From the NCBI RefSeq assembly GCF_000819565.1, contig NZ_CP004393.1, positions 1,054,001 through 1,118,000 on the forward strand: DNA of 64,000 bases, in the 5' to 3' direction. The notes below the pieces were generated by a model. It worked only from the letters and a program-made list of their open reading frames with translations. It was not told the DNA's origin and searched no databases. Both the position numbers and the translations under genes were made by a program. Positions 16,047-24,136 of the stretch are shown here, in pieces (within the stretch, counting starts at the first letter, position 1; every line of letters begins with the position of its first letter). The stretch is from Celeribacter indicus (lineage in GTDB: Bacteria > Pseudomonadota > Alphaproteobacteria > Rhodobacterales > Rhodobacteraceae).

Positions 16047-16582
16047 TGCTGAAGACTCCTATTCCTTCCAAAACGGAAAACCTTGCGAACACGGCATTCG
16101 ACGCGCTGATCCGGTCGCTGAGCCGTCCCGGCCGGATCCGGGATCTGCCGGAGCCGGGCGAAACGCCGATCATCGCGGCGCTTCTCGACCGGGAATGCCG
16201 CGTGTTCTGCGCCGATCCCCTGCTCATGCCGCAGGTTCTGGCAAGCGGTGCGATGCTTTCGGAGATCGAGGAGGCCGATCATGTCTTCCTCGGCGCCCTG
16301 ACCGATCCCGACGCCCTGCGGCCTGTGCGCCTCGGGTCCGATCTCTATCCCGACGATGGCGCGACGGTGGTGGTCCGCGCGCGCCTCGGCGAGGGGCAAG
16401 GGCTGCGCCTCACCGGGCCGGGGATCGAAACCGGTGAGACGGTGCGGATCGGCGGTCTGCCCGACGGGTTTTGGCGGCTGCGTCGTGATCTTGTCTGCTA
16501 TCCGAGGGGGTTCGATGTGTTTTTCGTCGACGGGGCAAAGGTCATAGGCCTGCCGCGTTCGACCGAAGTGGAGGTGCTCTGA
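16046..16582 (+). CDS. phnH: PhnH, C-P lyase core subunit
   Basis: A 178-residue PhnH. The family is a PLP-transferase-like fold without catalytic activity of its own, forming the outer lobes of the core complex. Matches include the N-terminal FDALIRSLSRPGRI, GLRLTGPGIE and the C-terminal YPRGFDVFFVDGAKVIGLPR. The start is fixed by a one-base overlap with the phnG stop (TGATG). It overlaps phnI in the same manner. Length is close to E. coli PhnH (194). Codon usage looks a little less GC-rich here than in the flanking operons, judged by eye. Confidence 0.9.
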   Translation: MLKTPIPSKTENLANTAFDALIRSLSRPGRIRDLPEPGETPIIAALLDRECRVFCADPLLMPQVLASGAMLSEIEEADHVFLGALTDPDALRPVRLGSDLYPDDGATVVVRARLGEGQGLRLTGPGIETGETVRIGGLPDGFWRLRRDLVCYPRGFDVFFVDGAKVIGLPRSTEVEVL

Positions 16583-17637
16583 TGGCCTATGTGGCGACGC
16601 GCGGCGGAGAACGTGCGATTGAACAGGCGGAGCGTTTGTTCCGCTCCGAACTGGGCGAGATCGCGCCTGAACGGGTGGCCGAAGTCAAATCCGCCCTGCC
16701 TTATCTGATCGACCGGGTGATGGGGGAGGCCTCGCTCTATGACGAAGACCTCGCCGCGCTCGCACTCGCGCAGACCGGCGGCGAGATGTTCGAGGCGGTT
16801 CTCCTGCTCCGGGCCTGGCGCACGACCCAGCCACGTATGCAGGTGGCGCGCCCGGTCGGGCAGGAGGCGCTGTTCACTCATCGACGGATTTCGGCGGCGT
16901 TCAAGGATATTCCCGGTGGCCAGGTTCTTGGGCCGACGTTGGATTATTCGCACCGGGTTCTGGCGACCGCGGTGCTGGAGGGGGAGACCTGCGCGCCTGC
17001 ACCGGTCGATCCCGCCGCCGAACCGTCACCGGCGTTTCAACCCTCCGTTGCGGCATGGCAGGCGGACAACGGTCTGGTGGATCTGCCGCCGCGTGACGAG
17101 ACGGCGCCGGAGGACATTCCCGATGTGACCCGCGAGCCGCTGCTGTTCCCGGCGAAACGCGCCCATACGCTGCAAAGCCTCGCGCGGGCGGAGACGGGCG
17201 GCGCGCTGGCGCTCGGCTATGCGGCGATGCGTGGCTATGGACAGGCGCACCCGACGGTCAACGAGTTGCGGCTGTCCGAGGCGGAGATTGTCGTGAAACA
17301 TCCGAAGGGGACGGAATTTTCCGCGGGGCGCGTGAAGGTCTCTCAGGCGGAGGTGGTGTCCAAGAAAGGCGAAAAGCTCGACCTCGGATTTGCCGCGACT
17401 TTGGGCTGGAACGAGGTGAAATGTATCGCCGCGGCCACGCTCGACCTCAACAGCAAGGGGGCGCCGAAGGGCGCGCCGACGGAGGAGGAATTCTTCCTCT
17501 ATCACACCGAGGGCGTGGAAAGCTCGGGCTTCTGCATCCACTTCAAGCTGCCGCATTACGTCACCTTCCAGTCCTCTCTGGATGCGATGCGGGACGCGAA
17601 TTCGAAACGGAAGAAAGCACAGGAGCCGGCGCAATGA
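16582..17637 (+). CDS. phnI: PhnI, nucleosidase-type subunit of C-P lyase (divergent)
   Basis: A 351-residue PhnI. With PhnGHL it exchanges adenine of ATP for the phosphonate, giving ribose 1-phosphonate triphosphate. Strong matches are GGEMFEAVLLLRAWRTT, RRISAAFKDIPGGQVLGPT and FKLPHYVTFQ. His320 and His325 (IHFKLPHY) match the metal/phosphate-binding His328 and His333 of E. coli PhnI. The highly conserved SERKAMAMALVDRAL-type helix of canonical PhnI is replaced by WNEVKCIAAATLDLNSK, so this is a divergent member. TGATG and ATGA overlaps tie it to phnH and phnJ. Confidence 0.88.
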   Translation: MAYVATRGGERAIEQAERLFRSELGEIAPERVAEVKSALPYLIDRVMGEASLYDEDLAALALAQTGGEMFEAVLLLRAWRTTQPRMQVARPVGQEALFTHRRISAAFKDIPGGQVLGPTLDYSHRVLATAVLEGETCAPAPVDPAAEPSPAFQPSVAAWQADNGLVDLPPRDETAPEDIPDVTREPLLFPAKRAHTLQSLARAETGGALALGYAAMRGYGQAHPTVNELRLSEAEIVVKHPKGTEFSAGRVKVSQAEVVSKKGEKLDLGFAATLGWNEVKCIAAATLDLNSKGAPKGAPTEEEFFLYHTEGVESSGFCIHFKLPHYVTFQSSLDAMRDANSKRKKAQEPAQ

Positions 17638-18548
17638 GCCTCAAATCCCTGACACGCGACTGGGAGGCGATGAGCTATGGTTTCCTCGATGCTTCCGCCA
17701 AGCGCGAAATCCGTCGCAAGATGATCAAGGCCGTTGCCGTTCCCGGCTGCCAGATGCCCTATGCCAGCCGCGAGGTGCCGATGGCGCGGGGCTGGGGAAC
17801 GGGCGGTTTGCAGGTTTCGCTCACGCTCATCAATCCGAAGACGCGGGTGAAGGTGATCGACCAGGGGGCTGACGACAGCGTGAACGCGGCTTCGATCCGA
17901 CGCTTTCTGGCGCGGGTTTCCGGCGCGCCGACGACGCTCGACACGCTCGAGGCCGACCTGATCCAGTCGCGTCACCGCATCCCGGAGGAAAAGCTGCGCG
18001 AGGATCAGGTGCTTGTGTTGCAGGTGCCGAACCCCGAGCCGCTGCGCCCGGTGCAGCCGAACATGTCGGTGGCGCGCCAGATGCATGCCGATGCCGATTA
18101 CGGGCGGATGTGGCTTCAGCTCTATGAGCAGATCGTGCGGTCGGGCCGGGTGATGCAGGGGGCGAGCTATCCGTCGATGGTCAACGGGCGCCATGTGATG
18201 ACGCCCTCGCCGATTCCGCGCTGGGACGTGCCCAAGCTGCACATGGCCCGTCACCTGACGATCCTGTCTGCGGGGCGCGAGAAACGGATCTTTGCCGTGC
18301 CGCCCTATACCCGCGTCGAACCGCTCGTGTTCGATGACGTGCCTTACAAGGTCGAGGAGCACGGAGCCCTGACCTGTTCCCGTTCGGGGGCCAAGGGGTT
18401 CTTCATGAATGAAATTCCGCAGGATGACGGGTCTTCGAAATACGAGATCTCCGACAGCGAATATGGGGTGAAGACCATACGCCACGCGGATGGCGAAGAG
18501 GTCAGGCTCGGCGAAACATGGTACAGGAACGGGGAGATGCCGGCATGA
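17634..18548 (+). CDS. phnJ: PhnJ, C-P lyase catalytic subunit with missing cysteines
   Basis: A 304-residue PhnJ. Canonical PhnJ is the radical-SAM enzyme that breaks the C-P bond, using Cys241, Cys244, Cys266 and Cys272 (E. coli numbers) and a radical on Gly32. Here the body is well conserved (GWGTGGLQ, KVIDQGADDS, PSPIPRWD, SAGREKRIFAVPPYTRVE) and the glycine is kept as Gly38 in AVAVPGCQ. The cysteine region reads CSRSG then EISDSEYG: only Cys248 remains, with Ser251, Ile272 and Gly278 in place of the other three. The frame stays aligned through this stretch, so it is not a frameshift. A 26-residue tail follows. Cys39, next to Gly38, is unusual. ATGA overlaps bind it to phnI and phnK. The family call is sure; activity is in doubt. 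Confidence 0.9.
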   Translation: MSLKSLTRDWEAMSYGFLDASAKREIRRKMIKAVAVPGCQMPYASREVPMARGWGTGGLQVSLTLINPKTRVKVIDQGADDSVNAASIRRFLARVSGAPTTLDTLEADLIQSRHRIPEEKLREDQVLVLQVPNPEPLRPVQPNMSVARQMHADADYGRMWLQLYEQIVRSGRVMQGASYPSMVNGRHVMTPSPIPRWDVPKLHMARHLTILSAGREKRIFAVPPYTRVEPLVFDDVPYKVEEHGALTCSRSGAKGFFMNEIPQDDGSSKYEISDSEYGVKTIRHADGEEVRLGETWYRNGEMPA

Positions 18549-19342
18549 GTATCACATTGGATGCCCCGCGGATCGTCACCACGCGGCCCTTGCTGACCGT
18601 GCGCAATGTCACGAAAACCTACGGCAAGGTCCAGGCGGTGAAAAACGTCTCAGCGGAGGCGTTTCCCGGCGAGGTGCTCGGCATCGTCGGCGAAAGCGGA
18701 TCGGGCAAATCGACGCTCTTGCGGATGATGAACCTCGAGGAGACGCCGGACAGCGGAAGCTACACCCTCGATCTGCCCGACGTTCAGGGCAACCTGTTCG
18801 AGCTCGACCGTTTCGCGCGCCGGATGCTCTGCGCCACGAAAATCGGGATCGTCTATCAGAACCCGCATCTTGGCCTTCTGATGAAGCATTCCAGTTCCGG
18901 CAATGTCGCCGAACGCCTGCTGGTCGCGGGGGAGCGGCGCTTTGCGGTGCTGCGCGAGAAGGCGGGCGATGCGCTGGCCGCGTCCGAGTTCCCGCTCGAG
19001 CGGCTGGACGCGCCCCCCATCGAACTGTCCGGCGGGATGCAGCAACGGGTGCAACTGGCCAAGGCGATCGCGCTGGAGCCCGCGCTTTTGCTGCTGGACG
19101 AGCCGACCACGGGGCTGGACGTCAGCGTGCAGGCGCTCGTGCTCGATACGCTCAAGCGGCTTCAGCAGGAGCGCAGGATCACCATGGTCATCGTGTCGCA
19201 CGATCTCGGTGTCATCCGCACCCTGGCCGATCGTGTCATGGTCATGCGGCGTGGCGAAGTGGTCGAGGCGGGGCTGGTCGACCAGATCTTTCAGGACCCG
19301 CAACATCCTTACACACAACAACTGGTGCATGCGAAACTATGA
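18545..19342 (+). CDS. phnK: PhnK, ABC-type ATPase of the C-P lyase complex
   Basis: A 265-residue ABC ATPase resembling peptide-transporter ATPases but, in C-P lyase operons, docking on the PhnJ face of the core complex. Walker A GESGSGKST, signature LSGGMQQRVQLAKA, Walker B LLLLDEPTTGLD and H-loop VIVSHD are intact. The C-terminal QDPQHPYTQQLVHAKL is typical. The ATG at 18545 overlaps the phnJ stop (ATGA), favouring it over an earlier codon at 18518. Its stop overlaps phnL the same way. Confidence 0.92.
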   Translation: MSITLDAPRIVTTRPLLTVRNVTKTYGKVQAVKNVSAEAFPGEVLGIVGESGSGKSTLLRMMNLEETPDSGSYTLDLPDVQGNLFELDRFARRMLCATKIGIVYQNPHLGLLMKHSSSGNVAERLLVAGERRFAVLREKAGDALAASEFPLERLDAPPIELSGGMQQRVQLAKAIALEPALLLLDEPTTGLDVSVQALVLDTLKRLQQERRITMVIVSHDLGVIRTLADRVMVMRRGEVVEAGLVDQIFQDPQHPYTQQLVHAKL

Positions 19343-20058
19343 ATATCGTTCTCGACGTCCAAGGCCTGAGCAAAGGCTTCACCATGCACCATCTGGACAG
19401 CCGGCTGGCGGCATTTTCCGATATTTCCTTCGACCTGCGCGCGGGGGAGTTCCTGTTGCTCAAGGGACAGAACGGTGCGGGGAAATCCACGTTGTTGCGC
19501 ACGCTCTATCGCACCTATCTTGCACAGGATGGCAAGGTCCTGTTCCATTCCGACCACGGGGTGATCGACCTCGTGCGCGCGGCGGATGTGGATGTGACCC
19601 ATCTGCGCCGCACGGAGATCGGCTTCGTCACCCAGTTCCTCGTCGCACGTCCGCGTGTTTCCGCCGAGGCGCTGGTCGCGGAACCGTTGCGCATGGCGGG
19701 GTGGAGCGCGGAGCGGGCACTTGAGGAGGCGCGGCACTGGCTGCGGGCTTTCGGGGTGAAGGAAAGCCTCTGGCGTGCCTATCCCACGACTTTTTCCGGC
19801 GGGGAACAGCAAAAGGTGAACCTCGCCCGCGCGCTGATCCTGCCGCAGAAACTCCTGCTTCTGGACGAGCCGACCGCCTCGCTCGACGCGGGCGCGCGGG
19901 CGGCTCTGGTCGCGCGCCTGCGTGAGCTGAAAGACGGGGGCACGGCGATGATCGGCGTGTTCCACCATCCCGATGACGTCGAGCACCTGATTGATCGGGT
20001 CATCGACCTGACCCCTGATGCCCCTCAAATGGAGGACCGCGAAGATGTGGTTGTCTAA
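19339..20058 (+). CDS. phnL: PhnL, ABC-type ATPase of the C-P lyase pathway
   Basis: A 239-residue ATPase related to LolD-type proteins and required with PhnGHI for formation of ribose 1-phosphonate triphosphate. Walker A is GQNGAGKST, signature FSGGEQQKVNLARA, Walker B LLLLDEPTASLD, and the H-loop His lies in VFHHPDD. The opening KGFTMHHLDS is characteristic of PhnL. The ATG at 19339 overlaps the phnK stop by ATGA. The 3' end overlaps phnM by 14 bp. Confidence 0.93.
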   Translation: MNIVLDVQGLSKGFTMHHLDSRLAAFSDISFDLRAGEFLLLKGQNGAGKSTLLRTLYRTYLAQDGKVLFHSDHGVIDLVRAADVDVTHLRRTEIGFVTQFLVARPRVSAEALVAEPLRMAGWSAERALEEARHWLRAFGVKESLWRAYPTTFSGGEQQKVNLARALILPQKLLLLDEPTASLDAGARAALVARLRELKDGGTAMIGVFHHPDDVEHLIDRVIDLTPDAPQMEDREDVVV

Positions 20059-21253
20059 TCTCTCCCTGGTCCTGCCGGACCGTGTCGTGGAAAACGGCGC
20101 CCTGCGCATTGAGGGGGACCGGATTGCCGAGATCGCGGACCGTCCCATGACCGAGGGAATGGATTGCGGCGGCAGGTTGCTGTTCCCCGGCTTCATCGAC
20201 ATGCACGGCGACATGATCGAGATCGAGATGGAGCCGCGTGCGCGGGTCGATTTCCCGATGGAGGTGGCTCTGTCGCATCTCGACGCGCGGCTCGCGGCGG
20301 CGGGCGTGACCACGGCCTATGCCGCGGTGAGCTTCTCGCGCGGGGCGAAGGAGGGGGAGCGGCGCTCCTTCGAGCACACGAGCCAGACCATTCGCACGCT
20401 GCACGCGCTGCGCGGCCATTGCCGCGTCGATCACCGGATCCATGCGCGGTTCGATATCACCTTCGACAATGCGGTCGCCGTGCTGGCCGCCCTGATCAAG
20501 GACGAGCAGGTCGATCTGGTCTCGGTCATGGACCACACGCCCGGACAGGGTCAATACCGCGACATCGAGCGTCACATCACCCTCGTCGCCGCCCGCGAGG
20601 GCATCTCCGAAATGGAGGCGCGGCAGATCGTGGCGACCCGGATCGCGGAGCGCACGCGCCCGCAGGAGATCCTTCTGGAAAACCTGCGGCAGGTGTCCGA
20701 GCTGTGCCGTGCCCATGGCGTCGCCCTGGCCAGCCACGACGACGACACCGCCGAGAAGGCGCATCTCATGGCGGAGATGGGGGCGGCGATCAGCGAGTTT
20801 CCCGTGATCGTCGAGGCGGCCGAGGTCGCCGCGGAGCGTGGCATGTTCAACGCGATGGGCGCCCCCAACGCGATGCGCGGGCAGAGCTATTCCGGCAACC
20901 TTTCGGCGCGCGAGGCCCATGCCAGGGGGCTCTTGCACATCCTGGCGGCGGATTATCACCCCGCGGCGATGCTGGCGGCGGTGATGATCCTCGCGGAGAG
21001 CGATCCGAAGGGGCTGCCGGGGGCGGCGGCGCTCGTGACCGCCAATCCGGCGAAGGCGCTGGGGCTGAGCGATCGCGGGCATCTCGCGCCGGGCTTGCGG
21101 GCCGATCTTGCCCTTGTCGAGCGCGGGCCGATCACGCGGGTCGCGGCCACGTTCGTGGCGGGCGAGATGGTGCATTCGCTCGGGCGGCTCCGGGGAAGGG
21201 TGCCGGCGCGGTCCGAGTGGCGGGAGACCGCCGGCGTCACCGTTCTGTCGTAA
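20045..21253 (+). CDS. phnM: PhnM, ribose 1-phosphonate triphosphate diphosphatase
   Basis: A 402-residue amidohydrolase-superfamily enzyme that removes pyrophosphate from ribose 1-phosphonate 5-triphosphate. Metal-site motifs are DMHGD near residue 54, MDHTPGQ, ASHDDDT, GAPN and DYHPAAM, all as in canonical PhnM. GGAGG at 20031-20035, 9 nt upstream, supports the ATG at 20045 (MWLSNLSLV) over an earlier in-frame ATG at 20018. It ends the first phn transcription block; a 98-bp gap with operator-like sequences follows. Confidence 0.93.
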   Translation: MWLSNLSLVLPDRVVENGALRIEGDRIAEIADRPMTEGMDCGGRLLFPGFIDMHGDMIEIEMEPRARVDFPMEVALSHLDARLAAAGVTTAYAAVSFSRGAKEGERRSFEHTSQTIRTLHALRGHCRVDHRIHARFDITFDNAVAVLAALIKDEQVDLVSVMDHTPGQGQYRDIERHITLVAAREGISEMEARQIVATRIAERTRPQEILLENLRQVSELCRAHGVALASHDDDTAEKAHLMAEMGAAISEFPVIVEAAEVAAERGMFNAMGAPNAMRGQSYSGNLSAREAHARGLLHILAADYHPAAMLAAVMILAESDPKGLPGAAALVTANPAKALGLSDRGHLAPGLRADLALVERGPITRVAATFVAGEMVHSLGRLRGRVPARSEWRETAGVTVLS

Positions 21254-21266
21254 AACTATAAGCGCA

Positions 21267-21296
21267 TCGTCACCCAAGTGTCGGCGGGACGTCAAG
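21267..21296 (+). promoter_or_regulatory. Possible Pho-box-like 11-bp repeats upstream of phnC
   Basis: Three half-sites, TCGTCAC, GTGTCGG and ACGTCAA, occur at exact 11-bp intervals (GTC at 21269, 21280, 21291), the phasing of PhoB sites. Each matches the half-site consensus at only about 4 of 7 positions, so this is weaker than the box before phnF. Confidence 0.35.
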
Positions 21297-21319
21297 CTGG
21301 GCGCGTAAACCTCAGGGCG

Positions 21320-21335
21320 AAACATCCGAATGAAT
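21320..21335. promoter_or_regulatory. Candidate PhnF operator upstream of phnC
   Basis: This repeats 13 identical bases, CATCCGAATGAAT, of the palindrome before phnF. The right arm ATGAAT is intact; the left arm reads AAACAT instead of ATTCAT. It ends 16 nt before the phnC ATG. It suggests that the transporter genes and phnF share a regulator. Confidence 0.5.
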
Positions 21336-21351
21336 CCCCGGAGTCCAAGCC

Positions 21352-22164
21352 ATGAGTTCCGCCCTGATCCTGTCCAATGTCTCGCGCCATTTCGGAGAGA
21401 CGCGCGCCGTCGACACTGTCTCGCTCTCCATCGAGCCGGGCCAGTTCATCGGCGTGATCGGCCGCTCCGGGGCCGGCAAGTCCACGCTCCTGCGCCTTCT
21501 CAATCGCCTTGTCGACCCCTCCGCGGGGTCGATTTCCTTTGGCGACACCGAGATCACGGCGCTCCGGGGCCGGGCGCTGCGCAGCTGGCGGCGCGACTGC
21601 GCGATGATCTTCCAGCAGTTCAACCTCGTGGAACGGCTCGACGTCCTGACCAACGTCCTGATCGGGCGGCTTGCGGAACACGGGTTCCTGTCGTCCATGG
21701 CGATGCGCTTCACCGACGAGGAACGCGCCATGGCGATCCGTGCGCTCGACCGGCTCGACCTCGTGCCGCAGGCGCTCCAGCGCGCCGGAACGCTCTCGGG
21801 CGGCCAGCAACAGCGGGTGGCCATCGCCAGGGCGCTCGTGCAGCAGCCGCGGATCATGCTGGCCGACGAACCGATCGCGTCGCTCGATCCGGCCAATGCC
21901 TCGCTGGTCATGGACGGGCTCAGGACGATCAACCGCGAGGACGGGATCACCGTCCTCGTGAACCTGCACACGCTCGACACCGCCCGCGCCTATAGCGACC
22001 GCATCATCGCGATGCGCCATGGCCGGGTCTATTTCGACGGAACCCCCGCACAGCTCACCGATGATGTGGTGCGGGATATCTACGGCCTCGAGGGGCTGCG
22101 CGAATTCGACGAAGCGGTCACCTCCACGTCGGTGGCCCCGGTCCGGGCCGTCGTTTCGGCCTGA
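21352..22164 (+). CDS. phnC: PhnC, phosphonate ABC transporter ATPase
   Basis: A 270-residue ATPase of the phosphonate importer PhnCDE. It has Walker [31 protein letters not shown] (a PhnC-typical segment), signature [14 protein letters not shown], Walker [13 protein letters not shown] and the H-loop NLHTLD. GGAG lies about 10 nt before the ATG. It begins the second transcription block of the cluster, with its own promoter region. Substrates of such systems include 2-aminoethyl- and alkylphosphonates and sometimes phosphite or phosphate esters. Confidence 0.93.
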   Translation: MSSALILSNVSRHFGETRAVDTVSLSIEPGQFIGVIGRSGAGKSTLLRLLNRLVDPSAGSISFGDTEITALRGRALRSWRRDCAMIFQQFNLVERLDVLTNVLIGRLAEHGFLSSMAMRFTDEERAMAIRALDRLDLVPQALQRAGTLSGGQQQRVAIARALVQQPRIMLADEPIASLDPANASLVMDGLRTINREDGITVLVNLHTLDTARAYSDRIIAMRHGRVYFDGTPAQLTDDVVRDIYGLEGLREFDEAVTSTSVAPVRAVVSA

Positions 22165-22204
22165 CCTTCACCTTACCCGAAAACGCTGAAATGGGGAGAT
22201 CCAC

Positions 22205-23122
22205 ATGCGTTTCATCACTGCCACGGCCCTTGCGGCCCTGATCGCGGCCCCGGCGCTCGCCGAGGGTTGGAAAGAGGACTATCAGGTCATCAAGTTCGGC
22301 ATCCTGTCGGGCGAGAACGAAAAGGATCGGCTGATCCGTACCGAGCCGCTGCGAGACTATCTGCAAGCCAGGCTGGGCGTGGAGGTCGAGATCTTCACCG
22401 CCGGCAATTACGACGGCGTCGTCCAGGCCCTCGCCGCCGACCAGATCGAGATCGCCCAGTTCGGCTCCTCCGCCTATGCCGCGGCCTTCACCGCGACCGA
22501 TGGCGGGGTCGAGCCGGTGCTGACCGGCATCAAGGAGGACGGCAACACCGGCTATCGCTCCATCGTCGTCACCCGATGCGACAGCGGGATCACGTCCCTC
22601 GAGGACGCGAAGGGCAAGGTTCACGCCTTTGCCGATCCGGACAGCACCTCCGGCTATGCCGTTCCCTATTTCAACTTCATCACGAAGGAAGGCTTCAAGC
22701 CCGAGGAGTATTTCGCCGCCGTGCCCTTTTCCGGCTCGCACGAAGCCGGGGTGAGCGGTGTCGTCAACGGCACGTTCGACACGGCCGCCACCTATGAGAA
22801 CAACGAACATGACGGGATCTATCAGCGGATGGAAAGCAAGGGGATGATCGAGCCCGGCGTCATCTGCAAGATCTGGGAGAGCCCGGAAATCACCACCGGC
22901 CCCTGGACCGTCCGCACCAATCTTCCGGCGGGGCTGATCGCCGATCTGACCGACGCCATCGAGGCCTTCCCAAGCGAGGATCCCGAGGGCTATGCCCAGT
23001 ATTCCTCCTTCAGCGAGGACGATCCCAATCCCGAGGTGGGCTACACCCGCGTGGATCGGGAACGCTACCAGTGGATCGTGGAGATGCGGGACTGGATCAA
23101 GGACCAGCGCCGCGGCTCGTAA
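22205..23122 (+). CDS. phnD: PhnD, phosphonate-binding periplasmic protein
   Basis: A 305-residue phosphate/phosphonate-binding protein. The signal peptide is about 19 residues (MRFITATALAALIAAPALA, then EGWK). Family marks are FGILSGENEKDR, the FGSSAYAAAF segment and the DPDSTSGYAVPY loop, which supplies Ser/Thr contacts to the phosphonate oxygens. It follows phnC by 40 bp and is followed by a strong terminator-like hairpin before phnE. Binding specificity cannot be read from the sequence. Confidence 0.93.
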   Translation: MRFITATALAALIAAPALAEGWKEDYQVIKFGILSGENEKDRLIRTEPLRDYLQARLGVEVEIFTAGNYDGVVQALAADQIEIAQFGSSAYAAAFTATDGGVEPVLTGIKEDGNTGYRSIVVTRCDSGITSLEDAKGKVHAFADPDSTSGYAVPYFNFITKEGFKPEEYFAAVPFSGSHEAGVSGVVNGTFDTAATYENNEHDGIYQRMESKGMIEPGVICKIWESPEITTGPWTVRTNLPAGLIADLTDAIEAFPSEDPEGYAQYSSFSEDDPNPEVGYTRVDRERYQWIVEMRDWIKDQRRGS

Positions 23123-23136
23123 ACTTTCCGGGCGTG

Positions 23137-23162
23137 AAGGGGGCGGTCGTTTCGCCCCCTTT
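23137..23162 (+). terminator. Terminator-like hairpin after phnD
   Basis: AAGGGGGCG and CGCCCCCTT form a perfect 9-bp stem around a 7-nt loop (GTCGTTT), ending in a short T run. It lies 14 bp after the phnD stop and inside the phnCDEE block, so it probably causes partial termination and keeps binding protein in excess over permease. Confidence 0.7.
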
Positions 23163-23194
23163 CCCCGTTCACGCATGACCTTGACGAGGTGCCC

Positions 23195-24136
23195 ATGGCC
23201 TTCACCGCCGCCCCGACGGCCGCCGGCGTTCCCGCGCCCGACCGCCTGTCGCAATTCGAGACGGATTTCGCCGGGAAACGCCGCCGCGCGCGGCGGGCCT
23301 GGGGCGTCGGCGCGCTGATTTTCGCGCTGCTCTTCGGCTTTTCCGCGTGGATCGGAGATTTCTTCCGGGTCACCCAGGTGACGATGCCGGATGGTTCGCG
23401 CGACTGGCGCTGGATCATTCCGGCGGGCATTCCGCGGCTGGGCGAATATATCGTCCAGACCTTTCCGACGCTGCATTGGGACACGTTCTGGTCCGATTTC
23501 GCGAACTGGTTCTGGCGCTGGAAAATCTGGCTGTCCCTGCTGCTGGAGACGGTCCTGATCGCCTTCATGGCCACGACGCTCGGCGTGGCGGGCGGGTTTC
23601 TGCTGTCCTTCCCCGCGGCGCGGAACCTCTCGCCCAACCGCTGGGTCCTGTGGCTGACACGCCGGTTTCTCGAGATCACGCGCACCGTGCCGGACATCGT
23701 CTGGGCGCTGATCTTCGTCTTCTGTTTCTCCGTCGGTCCCCTGGCCGGCATCCTGGCCATCGGCACGCATGCCACGGGCGCGCTGGGCAAGCTCTATTCC
23801 GAGGCGAACGAAAATCTGGACATGCGCCCGCTCGAGGGCGTCCGCGCGGCAGGCGGCACATGGTTCGACCAGATCCGCTACGGCGCCGTGCCGCAGGTGC
23901 TGCCGAACATCGTCAGCTATACCCTGCTGCGGTTCGAGCTCAACGTGCGCTCCTCCTCGATCATCGGCTATGTCGGCGCCGGCGGGCTGGGGCAGGAATT
24001 CCGCATCGCGATGAGTTTCCAGGAATACACCGACCTCTCGGCCCTGTTCCTCATCATCCTCGTGACCGTGATCGTCATCGACTACGGCTCGGAGAAACTG
24101 CGACACAAGATCATCGGACTGGAGGAGCGGACATGA
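23195..24136 (+). CDS. phnE: PhnE, phosphonate ABC transporter permease 1
   Basis: A 313-residue permease of the phosphonate importer. About 40 cytoplasmic residues precede the first transmembrane helix (GALIFALLFGFSAWI); a periplasmic domain and five more helices follow. The coupling loop is LDMRPLEGVRAAGGTWFDQI. GAGG at 23186-23189 supports the ATG at 23195 over the GTG two codons earlier. The 3' end overlaps the second phnE by ATGA (24133-24136). Two phnE genes together form the channel, as in many alphaproteobacteria. Confidence 0.93.
   Translation: MAFTAAPTAAGVPAPDRLSQFETDFAGKRRRARRAWGVGALIFALLFGFSAWIGDFFRVTQVTMPDGSRDWRWIIPAGIPRLGEYIVQTFPTLHWDTFWSDFANWFWRWKIWLSLLLETVLIAFMATTLGVAGGFLLSFPAARNLSPNRWVLWLTRRFLEITRTVPDIVWALIFVFCFSVGPLAGILAIGTHATGALGKLYSEANENLDMRPLEGVRAAGGTWFDQIRYGAVPQVLPNIVSYTLLRFELNVRSSSIIGYVGAGGLGQEFRIAMSFQEYTDLSALFLIILVTVIVIDYGSEKLRHKIIGLEERT

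Noticed and set aside
18375..18470. Frameshift as explanation of the missing PhnJ cysteines
   Set aside because: Residues on both sides (PPYTRVEPLVFDD before, SDSEYG after) align in the same frame, so the changes are substitutions.
18490..20058. A single long frame covering phnK and phnL
   Set aside because: Its first part is an out-of-frame reading of phnK; only the part from 19339 is phnL. Not a fusion.
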